Part shown: one piece after another, positions 17,295-26,322 of the stretch
Numbering within the stretch: the stretch's first letter is position 1
Layout of the letters: each line of letters starts with the position of its first letter
Source: Halobium salinum
GTDB lineage: Archaea > Halobacteriota > Halobacteria > Halobacteriales > Haloferacaceae
Assembly: GCF_026586625.1 (NCBI RefSeq)
Contig: NZ_JAODIW010000010.1
Coordinates: 520,755 to 584,754 of the forward strand
Direction: 5' to 3'
Length of the DNA: 64,000 nt
The notes under the pieces: model-generated
The model's input: only the letters and a program-made list of their open reading frames with translations
The model's database searches: none
Told to the model about the DNA's origin: nothing
Position numbers and translations under genes: made by a program

Positions 17295-18725
17295 TCAGAC
17301 CGCCAGGGCGTCGACGACGATGGCGAGCAGGAGCGCGCCGAGGTACGCGTTCGAGGCGTGGAACGAACGGAAGGCCGCCGACTCGCTCTTCTCGTAGTGC
17401 AGGCGGACGACCGCCCAGAGGAAGGCGGCGCCGAGGGCGACGCCCGTGAGCACGTACAGCGTGCCGAGTTTGTCCGCCGTGGCGAGCGCCCCCGCCGCGA
17501 GCAGCGTCGCGCCGAGGTAGTAGAGGATGTGTCGCCGGGTGGCGGTCTCGCCGCGGACGACGGGCATCATCGGGAAGCCGCCGCGCTCGTAGTCGTCCTT
17601 GTACGCGAGCGCGAGGTTGTAGAAGTGCGCCGGCGTCCAGAGGAAGATGACGCCGGCGAGCGCGAGGCCGACGAGGCCGATTTCGCCGGTCACGGCGACC
17701 CACCCGATGAGCGCCGGGAGCGCGCCGGCGGCGCCGCCGAGGACCGTGTTCTGGACGGTGTTCGGCTTCAACAGGAGGGTGTAGACGACGCTGTAGAAGA
17801 GGATGGCCGCGAGTCCGAGCGCGGCCGCGAGGAGGTTCACCGAGGCGAACAGCGCGAGCGAGGCCGCGGCGAGGACGACCCCGAACGCGACCGCGTTGCG
17901 GACGGGGACGAGGTCGAGCGCGAGCGGGCGGTCGCTGGTGCGGTTCATCTTCCGGTCGACGTCGCGTTCGAGCACGTGGTTGAACGTGCCGGAGGCGCCG
18001 ATGGAGAGGGCGCCGCCGCCGAGGGTCGCCGCGACGGTTTCGAGGGTCAGCCCGGGACCGCCGGCGAGCGCCATCGCCGCGCCGGCGACGAGACAGAGCA
18101 GCCACATCAGGCGGGGCTTCGTCAGCCGGAAGTACGCCCACGCGGTCGCCTTGACCCGGGCGAGCCCGGTCGGGACGGCGGGTCGCTCCGCCGGCGACGA
18201 CGGCTCCGTGAGGTCTTCGTTCGTCGAATCGGCAGACGCCCGGGTGGGTTCGCTCGTCGGCGCGTCGTCGGGGTCGCCGGTCTCGGATTCGAGGTTCCAC
18301 GCCAGCGCGAGCACGAGGCCGCCGAAGATGGCCATCGCGACCGCGAGGTGGACGGTGGAGAGCGTCGGGTCGGCGCCGGAGGTGGCGACGAAGGCGCCCA
18401 GGCCGGCCTGAACCGGGTAGAGCGCTAGCGAGGCGAGGAGGGCGAGACGGACCCGACGGTCGGCACCGGCACCCGTACGCCAGCCGACGACGGTCGTCGT
18501 GAGGAGGAGGAGTCCGACGACGACGGCGACGAGGCGGTGGCCGACCGCGACCCAGCCGTCGAGGACCGACGGGAGGGTCCAGCCGCCGCCACAGAGGGGC
18601 CACGCCCCACACGCGGCTGTCGCCTCGGTGAGCGCCGTCGTCGCGCCGACGGCGAGCAGGAGGTAGACGCCCATGGCGGTCGCGGCGAGGAGCGCGGAGA
18701 ACCGTGAGGACTCGGTCGTTACCAC
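17295..18725 (-). CDS. Heme A synthase (half-size CtaA) - heme O synthase (CtaB) fusion
   Basis: 476 aa. Residues 1-150 are a four-helix CtaA unit: the CGAWPLC Cys pair in the first loop, GHRLVAVVVG and STVHLAVAMA supplying the two heme-ligand His. After an acidic Ser/Thr linker (about 155-190), residues 195-476 are a UbiA-type prenyltransferase with KPRLMWLLC, NHVLERDVDRKMNRTSDRPL (Mg2+/pyrophosphate Asp motif) and eight or so helices. Together they would farnesylate heme B to heme O and oxidise it to heme A for the oxidase. The start is GTG 18725. It diverges from coxB. Confidence 0.92.
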   Translation of the reverse strand: MVTTESSRFSALLAATAMGVYLLLAVGATTALTEATAACGAWPLCGGGWTLPSVLDGWVAVGHRLVAVVVGLLLLTTTVVGWRTGAGADRRVRLALLASLALYPVQAGLGAFVATSGADPTLSTVHLAVAMAIFGGLVLALAWNLESETGDPDDAPTSEPTRASADSTNEDLTEPSSPAERPAVPTGLARVKATAWAYFRLTKPRLMWLLCLVAGAAMALAGGPGLTLETVAATLGGGALSIGASGTFNHVLERDVDRKMNRTSDRPLALDLVPVRNAVAFGVVLAAASLALFASVNLLAAALGLAAILFYSVVYTLLLKPNTVQNTVLGGAAGALPALIGWVAVTGEIGLVGLALAGVIFLWTPAHFYNLALAYKDDYERGGFPMMPVVRGETATRRHILYYLGATLLAAGALATADKLGTLYVLTGVALGAAFLWAVVRLHYEKSESAAFRSFHASNAYLGALLLAIVVDALAV

Positions 18726-18932
18726 GTGTAGGTCACTTATCGGGAGTTGGGAGCGGCGGTACTTAGTCGCCGCGTTTCGGAGCGCCGATCCGACAGGTTG
18801 GTTCTCGACCGGTACTCGGCTCGAGGGGGGTCCGACGCCGAGCGTGAGCGTCCCGCGAACGGGTGACTCGGGCGGGCGAGCCGGCCGCTCTCGGAGAAGC
18901 CTCTTTCACCCCGTCGCGACGCCGAAATCACC

Positions 18933-18960
18933 GGACTCCGGCGCTCTCCTCGCGGAGTCC
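18933..18960. repeat. Inverted repeat upstream of coxB
   Basis: GGACTCCG and CGGAGTCC face each other across about 12 bases, just upstream of the coxB TATA-like box GGTATTTACG (18969-18978). Possible operator or a hairpin in the divergent ctaAB transcript region. Confidence 0.4.
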
Positions 18961-19002
18961 GAGTCAGTAGGTATTTACGCCGTCTCTCCTAAGCCCACTC
19001 CA

Positions 19003-19824
19003 ATGAGAGGCAAGCGCAGCGCACTGCTCGCGGGGGTCGCGGCTGCGGCTCTGGCGCTGGCCGTCGAGCCGGTCGCCGCCCAGTCCACGACCGCGAACCT
19101 CATCAACGAGCTGAACGCGAAACTGCTGTACGTCGCGATTCCGATCACGCTCGTCACCGAGGTCGTCCTGTTCTACACGGTCTACAAGTACCGCAAGAGC
19201 GACGCGCCGAAGCCCACCAAGGAGAACCGCCGCCTCGAGATTACCTGGACGGTCGCCACCGCCATCATCCTGCTGTTCGTCGGCGTCGCCTCCTACGGCG
19301 TGCTCGCCGACCCGGCGGTCACTTACACGCCGGACATGGGTGACCCGATGGACGACGAGGACGCCGTCGTCGTCGACGTCGAGGCGTACCAGTGGGGCTG
19401 GACCTTCGGATACCCCCAGGCCGAGGGTAACGTGACCACCTCCACCGAAATCGCCGTCCCGAAGGACCGAGTGGTGTACTTCCGCATCACGTCCTCGGAC
19501 GTGTTACACGCCTTCGCAGTCCCCGAACTCGGCCTGAAGCAGGACGCCATCCCGGGCCAGACCAACACTATCCGGACGACACCCCTCGAGAACGGTCAGT
19601 ACCAGGGGTACTGCACGGAGTACTGTGGGGTCGCCCACTCCCAGATGTACTTCAACGTCACCGTGATGGACCAGGGCGACTACGAGACGTGGCTGCAGGA
19701 GCAGCAGTCGAGCGGCTCGTCGGGCGGTAACCAGTCGAGCGGCAACGCCTCCGCCGGAAACGCCTCTGCCGGCAACGCCTCGGCGGGTAACGCGAGCGCC
19801 CTCCTCGCCGCACAGTCCGCGTAG
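19003..19824 (+). CDS. coxB: Cytochrome c oxidase subunit II
   Basis: 273 aa. A signal peptide (LLAGVAAAALALAVEPVAAQ) is followed by two membrane helices (about 40-62 and 80-102) and a cupredoxin domain. The CuA ligands are present: the earlier His in DVLHAF, then CTEYCGVAHSQM with Cys, Cys, His and Met. EAYQWGWTF is the conserved aromatic electron-entry patch. It is a terminal oxidase subunit at the outer membrane face. The C-terminus has four N-A-S repeats. Subunit I is not in the window. The SCO1-like protein and CtaA-CtaB encoded nearby are expected assembly partners. Confidence 0.93.
   Translation: MRGKRSALLAGVAAAALALAVEPVAAQSTTANLINELNAKLLYVAIPITLVTEVVLFYTVYKYRKSDAPKPTKENRRLEITWTVATAIILLFVGVASYGVLADPAVTYTPDMGDPMDDEDAVVVDVEAYQWGWTFGYPQAEGNVTTSTEIAVPKDRVVYFRITSSDVLHAFAVPELGLKQDAIPGQTNTIRTTPLENGQYQGYCTEYCGVAHSQMYFNVTVMDQGDYETWLQEQQSSGSSGGNQSSGNASAGNASAGNASAGNASALLAAQSA
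19735..19800 (+). repeat. GNASA codon repeat in the CoxB tail
   Basis: Four near-identical 15-bp units (GGCAACGCCTC[C/G]GC[C/G]-like) encode GNASA x4 after a Ser/Gly/Gln linker. Codons vary between units, which argues against very recent slippage and for selection on the peptide. Each unit holds an N-x-S glycosylation sequon. Confidence 0.7.
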
Positions 19825-20133
19825 CGCCGTCTCCCGGTAGCTTCGTTCCGTCGGCACATCGCTTTTCAGCCGCTTCGTCGTCTCGTCGCTCAGTCGCTCA
19901 GCCGTTTCGCGACCGCTCCAGCTCCGCTCTCTCCGTCCCCTCAACTCTCCGGAAAGCGACCTACGAAGAAACGCTTGCCGAGAGCGGCAGCGGTGGTGGT
20001 CGAGCGACTCATCGGGTGAAAGCTGATGACGACCGGCCAACAGGCGCTCCCGGGAGGGGCTTCCGTACTCGACGACTTCAGCCCCGGACCGCCGATTTCT
20101 GCCTCACTAATACACCGAGAGCGACTCCCGGAG
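19825..20133. other. Convergent intergenic region, no gene seen
   Basis: It lies between the convergent coxB and FNR-like genes. It contains low-complexity TCGCTCAG-type direct repeats (about 19886-19905) and a T-run near the coxB end (GCTTTTCAG, about 19861) that might end transcription. I found no convincing ORF. Confidence 0.5.
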
Positions 20134-20862
20134 CTACTCGTCGGCCGCGTCCGACTCCCACCCCTCGGTGTAGACGTGGTCCTCGTCGGCGCCCGCCTCG
20201 ACGAGGAGTTCCTCGGTCTCGACGACCATCTCGGGGACCCCACAGACGTAGCAGTCCGTCTCCGCGAGGTCGACGCCGTCGAGCGCCTCGGGGAGGTGGT
20301 CCTGGACGTGGCCGGTCTTTCCGTCCCACTCGCGGTCCCCGTCGGCGTCCGAGAGGACGTAGTCGACCTCGACGTTCGCGTTCTCGGCGCGGAGCTGGTC
20401 CAGGCTCTCGCGGAAGATGAGGTGCTCCTGGTCGCGCTCCCCGAAGACGAGGTGGGTCGTTCCCTCGCCCTCGCGGGCGTACTGCTTCAGCATGGGGTAC
20501 AGCGGCGTGATGCCCGTCCCCGTGGCGAGGAAGACGGCGTCGCGGTCGAGGTCGCGGACGCGGAGGTTGCCGTCGACCTCCTCGATTTCGATTTCGTCGC
20601 CCGGCGTGCGCTCGTGCATCCACACGGAGGCGTTTCCGTCGTCGTAGCGCTTGATGGCGAGGAGTATCTGGTCAGTGCCGTCGGGTCCGGGGAGGTTGGC
20701 GGCCGTGTACGGCCGGGCCTCCTCCTCGCCGTCGTTCTCGAAGTGGACCATCGTGTGCTGGCCCGGGTCGTACTGGAAGCTGTGGTCGTCGGCGACGAGT
20801 CGGAACTGCTTCACGTCGGGGGTCATCCGGTGGACGTCGGCGACGGTGACTGGGATGGTCAT
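20134..20862 (-). CDS. Ferredoxin-NADP reductase-like FAD oxidoreductase
   Basis: 242 aa. FAD domain with RPYTAAN (the RxYS/T flavin motif) near residue 50, then an NAD(P) domain with ATGTGITPLYPM near residue 110 and YVCGVPEMV at the end. There is no 2Fe-2S domain, so it needs an external electron partner; the ferredoxin-like protein at 1436 is one candidate by inference. ATG 20862 is preceded by TTTTCGC-poor sequence with no clear TATA box. Confidence 0.88.
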   Translation of the reverse strand: MTIPVTVADVHRMTPDVKQFRLVADDHSFQYDPGQHTMVHFENDGEEEARPYTAANLPGPDGTDQILLAIKRYDDGNASVWMHERTPGDEIEIEEVDGNLRVRDLDRDAVFLATGTGITPLYPMLKQYAREGEGTTHLVFGERDQEHLIFRESLDQLRAENANVEVDYVLSDADGDREWDGKTGHVQDHLPEALDGVDLAETDCYVCGVPEMVVETEELLVEAGADEDHVYTEGWESDAADE

Positions 20863-21081
20863 GCGGACTCGGCTTAGGACAGGTGTCCAATAGGCGTGTG
20901 GGCCGGCCTGTTCGGTGTGCTCGGGTGATTGCTTTCGCGGAATCCGTGTGGTGTCGGTGACCTCCGGAAGCCCCACTCATCGGCGGCCGTTCGACCGAAC
21001 GCCGTCCTCCCCCGCTCGGTGAGTCGCTCCGCAGGACGACCCGGCGGCAACGACTATCCTGCCGTCGTCCTAACCCCACGT

Positions 21082-22668
21082 ATGACCCTCTGGCTGCTCG
21101 GGGACCAACTGAACCCCGACATCGCGCACCTCGCCGACGCCGACCGCGTGCTCCTCGTCGAGGCCCACGCCTTCGCCGACCGCCACCCGTACCATCCGGC
21201 GAAGCTCACGCTGCTGTTCTCGGCGATGCGCCACGTCCGCGACGAACTTCGCGACGACGGCCACGAGGTCCACTACGTCGAATCCGAGACGTTCGGGGAG
21301 GGGCTGGACGAGCACTTCGAGGAGTACCCCGAGGACGAGCTCACGCTGATGCGCTCGGCGAGTCGGGGGTCCGCGGAGCGCTTCGAGGAACTGGTGACGG
21401 AACGCGACGGGAGCCTCGACGTCGTCGACAACGACCTCTGGCACTGCTCGAGCGACGAGTTCGACGCGTGGGCCGACGAGCGGTCGGGTCGGAGTCGGGC
21501 AGGCGCCGAGGAGGGGGGCGAGGGGGATGCCGAGAAACCCCGCGCCTACCAGCACGAGAACTTCTACCGGCATCGACGCCGAGAGACGGGCGTCCTGATG
21601 GACGGCGACGACCCCGAGGGTGGCGAGTGGAACTACGACGACGAGAACCAGGAGTTCCCGCCCGAGGACTGGGAGCCGCCGGAGGTACCGAGGTTCGACC
21701 CCGACGAGGCGACTCGGGAGGTCCACGAGTGGGTCACGGAGCGCTTCGACACGTGGGGGAACCCCGACCTCGACGCTGTCGTCTGGCCGGTCACTCGCGA
21801 CGAGGCGCTCGCGGCCCTCGACGACTTCGTCGAGAACAGGCTGGGGGAGTTCGGCCCGTATCAGGACGCGATGCTCGACGACGAGTGGGCGCTGTGTCAC
21901 TCGCTGCTCTCCACCTCGCTCAACCTCGGCCTGCTCCGCGCGGCGGAAGTCGTCGACCGCGCGGTCGGCGCCTACGAAGCCGGCGACGCACCGCTCAACA
22001 GCGTCGAAGGGTTCGTCCGCCAACTCGTCGGGTGGCGGGAGTTCGTGCGTCACGTCTACCGCCGCGAGCCACAGGCGTTCGAGGGTGACCTGCTCGACCG
22101 CGACCGCGACCTCCCGGCGGCGTACTACGACGGCGACACCGAGATGCGCTGTCTCCGAAAGGCCGTCGAGAACGTGTGGGAGCGCGGCTACGCCCACCAC
22201 ATCGAGCGGCTGATGGTCCTCTCGAACTTCGCGACGGTGTACGGCGCCGACCCCCACGAACTCGACCACTGGTTCCACTTCGGGTTCGTCGACGCCTTCA
22301 GTTGGGTGACGACGCCGAACGTCGTCGGGATGGGGACGTGGGCGACGGACGTGCTCTCCTCGAAGCCGTACGTCTCCTCGGCGAACTACGTGAATCGGAT
22401 GAGCGACCACTGCGCCAACTGTCGGTACGACCCCGACGAGACGACGGGCGAGGACGCCTGTCCGTTCAACGCCCTGTACTGGTCGTTTCTTCGGGAGAAC
22501 GAGGAGACCCTTCGCGGGACGGGCCGGATGGGGCTGGTCTATCACCACGTCGACAACAAGGACGACGACGAGTGGGACGCCATCGGGGAGCGGGTCGAGC
22601 ACCTCTACGAGCGGTTCGGGGACGACCGCGACTTCGACTCGCCGGCGGACGTGTCGTTCTCGGCGTAA
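21082..22668 (+). CDS. Fe-S bacterial-type cryptochrome/photolyase (PhrB-like)
   Basis: 528 aa. It starts LWLLGDQLNPD, typical of the FeS-BCP (prokaryotic 6-4 photolyase) group rather than class I or II. The four iron-sulphur Cys are present: one in EMRCLRKAV and three in CANC...DACPF with C-x2-C-x12-C spacing. FAD-domain residues include the conserved LSTSLNLGLL and NFATVYGADPHELDHWFH segments. It is expected to repair (6-4) photoproducts with light. An acidic Gly-rich insert at about 145-160 is a halophile-type loop. Confidence 0.9.
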   Translation: MTLWLLGDQLNPDIAHLADADRVLLVEAHAFADRHPYHPAKLTLLFSAMRHVRDELRDDGHEVHYVESETFGEGLDEHFEEYPEDELTLMRSASRGSAERFEELVTERDGSLDVVDNDLWHCSSDEFDAWADERSGRSRAGAEEGGEGDAEKPRAYQHENFYRHRRRETGVLMDGDDPEGGEWNYDDENQEFPPEDWEPPEVPRFDPDEATREVHEWVTERFDTWGNPDLDAVVWPVTRDEALAALDDFVENRLGEFGPYQDAMLDDEWALCHSLLSTSLNLGLLRAAEVVDRAVGAYEAGDAPLNSVEGFVRQLVGWREFVRHVYRREPQAFEGDLLDRDRDLPAAYYDGDTEMRCLRKAVENVWERGYAHHIERLMVLSNFATVYGADPHELDHWFHFGFVDAFSWVTTPNVVGMGTWATDVLSSKPYVSSANYVNRMSDHCANCRYDPDETTGEDACPFNALYWSFLRENEETLRGTGRMGLVYHHVDNKDDDEWDAIGERVEHLYERFGDDRDFDSPADVSFSA

Positions 22669-22747
22669 CCGACCCGACAGCGAGTGTCGGACGAGGTAGC
22701 CACTCGGCGGTCGGCGTCGACGAGAGAACCGCGGTGTCCTCGCCGGC

Positions 22748-22942
22748 TTACAGCCGCTGGAGGTTCTTCGCGCGGGGGCCTTTGTCGGCCTGTTCGATGT
22801 CGAACTCCACTTCCTGTCCCTCTTCGAGGTCCGGACCGCCGACGTCCTCCATGTGGAAGAACACGTCCTCGTCCGCGTCGTCGCTCTCGATGAAACCGTA
22901 ACCGCCCGTGTCGTTGAAGAAGGCGACCTTACCTTTCGCCAT
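22748..22942 (-). CDS. cspA: Cold-shock domain protein
   Basis: 64 aa, a single CSD: RNP1 as GGYGFIES and RNP2 as DVFFHMEDV, with the GPRAKNL end typical of haloarchaeal Csp. It binds single-stranded nucleic acid as a chaperone or anti-terminator. ATG 22942 is preferred over the GTG four codons earlier, since TTAAATC is centred 26 bp upstream. Confidence 0.94.
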   Translation of the reverse strand: MAKGKVAFFNDTGGYGFIESDDADEDVFFHMEDVGGPDLEEGQEVEFDIEQADKGPRAKNLQRL

Positions 22943-22943
22943 A

Positions 22944-22962
22944 CCTCCGCTCACGGCGGAGG
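22944..22962. promoter_or_regulatory. Perfect palindrome between TATA box and cspA start
   Basis: CCTCCGC-TCACG-GCGGAGG forms a 7-bp stem with a 5-base loop. It lies exactly between the cspA TATA box (22965-22971) and its ATG. It is either an operator in DNA or, if transcription starts further upstream, a start-proximal RNA hairpin. Confidence 0.5.
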
Positions 22963-23002
22963 GGGATTTAACGGTTGTGGGCCGCGGCGGCGGATGGACC
23001 GA

Positions 23003-25606
23003 CTACCGGCGCAGTCGCCCGAGCAGGCGGTAACGCTCCTCGGGGTCGTAGCGCCGGAAGAGGACGCTGTTCGTCAGCACGCTCACGCTGGAGAACGCCA
23101 TCGCGGCGGCGGCGAACGCCGGCTGGAGCAGGCCGAGCGAGGCGAGCGGAATCATGGCCGCGTTGTAGCCGAGCGCCCAGAAGAGGTTCTGTCGAATCTT
23201 CGCGAGCGTCCCCTGGGAGACGTTCATCGCGCGGACCACGTCGAGCGGGTCGTCCCGCAGAAGCGTCACGTCGGCGGCCTCGATGGCCACGTCGGTGCCG
23301 GAGCCGATGGCGACGCCGACGAACGCGGCCGCGAGCGCCGGGGCGTCGTTGACGCCGTCGCCGACCATCATCGCCCGCCGACCGTCCTGCTGAATGGCCT
23401 CCACGGCGTCGGACTTCTCCTCCGGGAGGACGCCGGCGCGGACGTGCTCGGGGTCGATGCCGACCCCTTCGGCGACGGCGCGGGCGGTGCGCTCGTTGTC
23501 GCCGGTGAGGAGGTGAACCGCGACGCCCCGGTCGCGGAGCGCCGAGACGGCCTCCTTCGCCGTGGGTTTCACCTCGTCGGCGACGGCGAGGACGCCCAGC
23601 AGGCGGTCGTCGAGCGCCACACACATCGCCGTCTTCCCCTCGCGTTCGAGGTCGGCCATGACGTCCTCGGCGGGCGACGGGTCCACGTCGTACTCGGCGA
23701 GCAGTTCGGGCTTGCCGACGACCACGTCGCCGCGGTCGGTCCGGGCGCGGACGCCCTTCCCGGAGACGCTCTGGAGGGCGGCCGGGTCGGTCACGTCGAT
23801 ACCGCGCTCACGCGCGCCGGCGACGACCGCCTCGGCGATGGGGTGTTCGCTCCCGGCCTCGGCCGTGGCCGCGACCGAGAGGAGGAGTTCCTCGGTGACG
23901 TCTTCGGGGCTCTCCGCCGACTCCAACTCCGCCCCGTCTGCCATCGGCGACACCACCCGTACGTCGGTCAGCGTCATCTCGCCCTTCGTCAGCGTCCCCG
24001 TCTTGTCGAAGACGACGGCGTCCACGTCGCGGACGCGTTCGAGCACGTCGCCGCCCTCGAAGAGGACGCCGTGGTTCGCACCGATGGCGGTGCCGACCAT
24101 CGTCGCCGCCGGCGTCGCGAGTCCCAGCGCGCAGGGGCAGGCGATGAGGACGGCGCTGGCGAAGACGACGACGGCGAACTCGAAGGCGCCCACAGCCGCG
24201 GGACCGCCCCCGACCAGCCCCCAGACGGGGAGACCGGTCACGACCCCGGCGAGCGTCTCGGGAAAGAGAACCCAGAGGGCGCCCCAGAACAGGGCGTTGG
24301 CGACGACCGCGGGGACGAAGTACGCCGAGATGCGGTCGGCGAGGCGCTGGATGTCGGGCTGGCGGGACTGGGCCTCGCGGACGGTCTCGACGATGCGCTG
24401 GAGGGCCGTCTCCTCGCCGACCTTCGTCGCCCGGACGTAGAGCAGGCCGTTCTCGTTGACCGTGCCGCCGACGACCTCGTCGCCCGGCTCTTTCTCCACC
24501 GGGACGGACTCGCCGGTGACCATCGACTCGTCGACCGCGGACTCCCCCTCGACGACGACCGCGTCGGTCGGCACCGTCTCCCCGGGTCGGACCTTCAGCA
24601 CGTCGCCGACTTCAACCTCGCGGAGGTCGACCTCGCGTTCGTCGCGGAACTCCGTCCCCTCGTCTCCGGAACCGTCGACCTCGTCGACGACGGTGGCGGT
24701 GTCCGCTTCGAGTTCGAGCAGTTCCCGAATCGCCGCGCCGGCGCGGCCCTTCGAGCGGGCTTCGAGGTAGTTGCCGAGCGTGATGAACGTCAGGATGAGC
24801 GCGGCGCTCTCGAAGTACAGCCCGCCGGGGAAGCCGAGGAGGACGGCGACCGAGTAGACGAACGCCGTCGTCGACCCGAGCGCGATGAGCACGTCCATGT
24901 TCGCCGTCCGGTTCTTCACGAGGGCTTTGTAGGAGTTCTCGTAGAACTCCCGTCCGAGGAGGACCTGCACGGGCGTCGCGAGCGCCAGCGCGAGCCACCC
25001 TTTCGGCACGCCGAAGAGGGAGTCGGGCGTCGGGAGCCCGACGAGGCCGCCCATCAGCAGCAGCGAGAGGGGGACGGAGAGGGCGGCACCGAACAGGACG
25101 AGCCGGAGTTGGCGGCGCTCCTCCCCTCGGCGAGCGGCCTCGCGGCGGTCGGCGGCGGAGTCGTCGCTATCGTCTTCGCCCGACCCCTCCCGGACCGGCG
25201 AGTAGCCGGCGCCCTCGATGGCGTCGTAGACGGCGTCGAGGTCGGTCGCCTCGGGGTTGTACCGGACGCGCGCCTCGTCGGTGGCGTAGTTGGCGTCGAC
25301 GTGCACGACGCCCGGGAGGCCGCCGACGGCCTCCTCGACCGTCGCCGAGCAGTTCGCGCAGGTCATGTCGGTGATGGCGACGGTGACCGTCTCCGACACC
25401 GGGTCGTAGCCGGCGTCCTCGATGGCCTCGTAGACGGCCGCGAGCGACACCTGTTCGGGGTCGTACTCGACCGTCCCCTCGTCGGTGGCGTAGTTGACGT
25501 TCACTTCGCCGACGCCGTCGAGGTCGGTCAGTGCGTCGGTCACCGTGGACGAGCAGTTCGTGCAGCTCATCCCCCGGATGCCGACGCGGATGCGGTGCGT
25601 GGTCAC
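23003..25606 (-). CDS. copA: Copper-exporting P-type ATPase (P1B) with two HMA domains
   Basis: 867 aa. Two N-terminal metal-binding domains carry MSCTNC (Cys15/Cys18) and MTCANC (about 80). The membrane core has the CPC triad (ACPCALGLATP). The cytoplasmic part has VVTGESVPVEK, phosphorylated Asp in DKTGTLTKGE, SEHPIAEAV (the P1B His-Pro) and MVGDGVNDAPAL. These features identify a Cu+-exporting ATPase. The start is GTG 25606. It lies downstream of a copper-type regulator on the same strand (gap about 100 bp with its own TATA-like element near 25630) and near a CopZ-like chaperone. Confidence 0.95.
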   Translation of the reverse strand: MTTHRIRVGIRGMSCTNCSSTVTDALTDLDGVGEVNVNYATDEGTVEYDPEQVSLAAVYEAIEDAGYDPVSETVTVAITDMTCANCSATVEEAVGGLPGVVHVDANYATDEARVRYNPEATDLDAVYDAIEGAGYSPVREGSGEDDSDDSAADRREAARRGEERRQLRLVLFGAALSVPLSLLLMGGLVGLPTPDSLFGVPKGWLALALATPVQVLLGREFYENSYKALVKNRTANMDVLIALGSTTAFVYSVAVLLGFPGGLYFESAALILTFITLGNYLEARSKGRAGAAIRELLELEADTATVVDEVDGSGDEGTEFRDEREVDLREVEVGDVLKVRPGETVPTDAVVVEGESAVDESMVTGESVPVEKEPGDEVVGGTVNENGLLYVRATKVGEETALQRIVETVREAQSRQPDIQRLADRISAYFVPAVVANALFWGALWVLFPETLAGVVTGLPVWGLVGGGPAAVGAFEFAVVVFASAVLIACPCALGLATPAATMVGTAIGANHGVLFEGGDVLERVRDVDAVVFDKTGTLTKGEMTLTDVRVVSPMADGAELESAESPEDVTEELLLSVAATAEAGSEHPIAEAVVAGARERGIDVTDPAALQSVSGKGVRARTDRGDVVVGKPELLAEYDVDPSPAEDVMADLEREGKTAMCVALDDRLLGVLAVADEVKPTAKEAVSALRDRGVAVHLLTGDNERTARAVAEGVGIDPEHVRAGVLPEEKSDAVEAIQQDGRRAMMVGDGVNDAPALAAAFVGVAIGSGTDVAIEAADVTLLRDDPLDVVRAMNVSQGTLAKIRQNLFWALGYNAAMIPLASLGLLQPAFAAAAMAFSSVSVLTNSVLFRRYDPEERYRLLGRLRR

Positions 25607-25713
25607 TTACGGAACCCTACGGTCGCCTACTTGATGCCCGTTTTCCCTTCGCGATGGGTGTTCGAGCGGACGAGTTCTTCGGTAACGAAAGTGGTTGCCC
25701 GTCGGGCCTTCGA

Positions 25714-26304
25714 TTATGCGCCCTCCGACAGCCGCTCGTACCGCTCCTCGAACGAGGCCAGACAGTTCTCACAGCAGAAGTGATACAGCGTCCCGTCGAA
25801 GCGGGCGGACTCCCCTTCGCCGGTGACGGTGTTCTCACACTCCACGCAGTCGAGGGCGAGGCCCACGTCCCCCACCGTCGGGGACCAGTCGCTTCCGGCG
25901 AGTAGGTGGACCGAGAGCTCGCGGACCTCGTCGAGGTCGACGGCCGAAGCGAGGAGCCCGCGCACGTCGCCGTCGGGAACGACGGCCTGCAGGAGCACCT
26001 GTCCGTCGGCCGTCTCGAAGGTGTGCTCGACGGCGTCGAGCTCCGAGACGGCCTCCCGGACCACGCTCGCCCGGGTCGGTGAGAGGTCGAGCGTGACGAG
26101 GACGGGGAGGCCGCCTCGAAGCGTCGAGCGGTCGAGGTCGAGGGTGAACCCCCGAATCACGCCGAGTTCCTCCAGTCGGTCGACGCGGTCGGAGACCGCC
26201 GGCGCGGAGAGTCCGACGTGCTCTGCGATGTCGCTGAACGGTCTGCGGGCGTCCGCGAGCAGCAGCCGGAGGATGTCGCGGTCGGTGTCGTCGAGGTCGC
26301 GCAT
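25714..26304 (-). CDS. Lrp/AsnC family regulator with TRASH metal-sensing domain
   Basis: 196 aa. An AsnC-type winged HTH (residues about 3-50, LDDTDRDILRLLL...LSAPAVSDRVDRLEELGVI) is followed by a RAM-like beta domain. The C-terminal TRASH domain has CVEC near residue 155 and FCCENC near 175, a Cys cluster for soft metals. This is the architecture of the Halobacterium copper-responsive regulator VNG1179C, so control of copA/copZ is likely. ATG 26304; a TTCGAA site overlaps its presumed TATA region, compatible with autoregulation. Confidence 0.9.
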   Translation of the reverse strand: MRDLDDTDRDILRLLLADARRPFSDIAEHVGLSAPAVSDRVDRLEELGVIRGFTLDLDRSTLRGGLPVLVTLDLSPTRASVVREAVSELDAVEHTFETADGQVLLQAVVPDGDVRGLLASAVDLDEVRELSVHLLAGSDWSPTVGDVGLALDCVECENTVTGEGESARFDGTLYHFCCENCLASFEERYERLSEGA

Positions 26305-26322
26305 GGTCCTCCTAGAGCGTGG

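Noticed and set aside
15607-18612. 1001-codon open frame on the minus strand
   Set aside because: It overlaps the surface protein and heme synthase genes in another frame and is almost all Arg/Pro/Gly, a high-GC artefact.
22853-25783. 976-codon open frame on the plus strand
   Set aside because: Antisense to CopA, whose motifs are unmistakable; composition is that of an antisense shadow.
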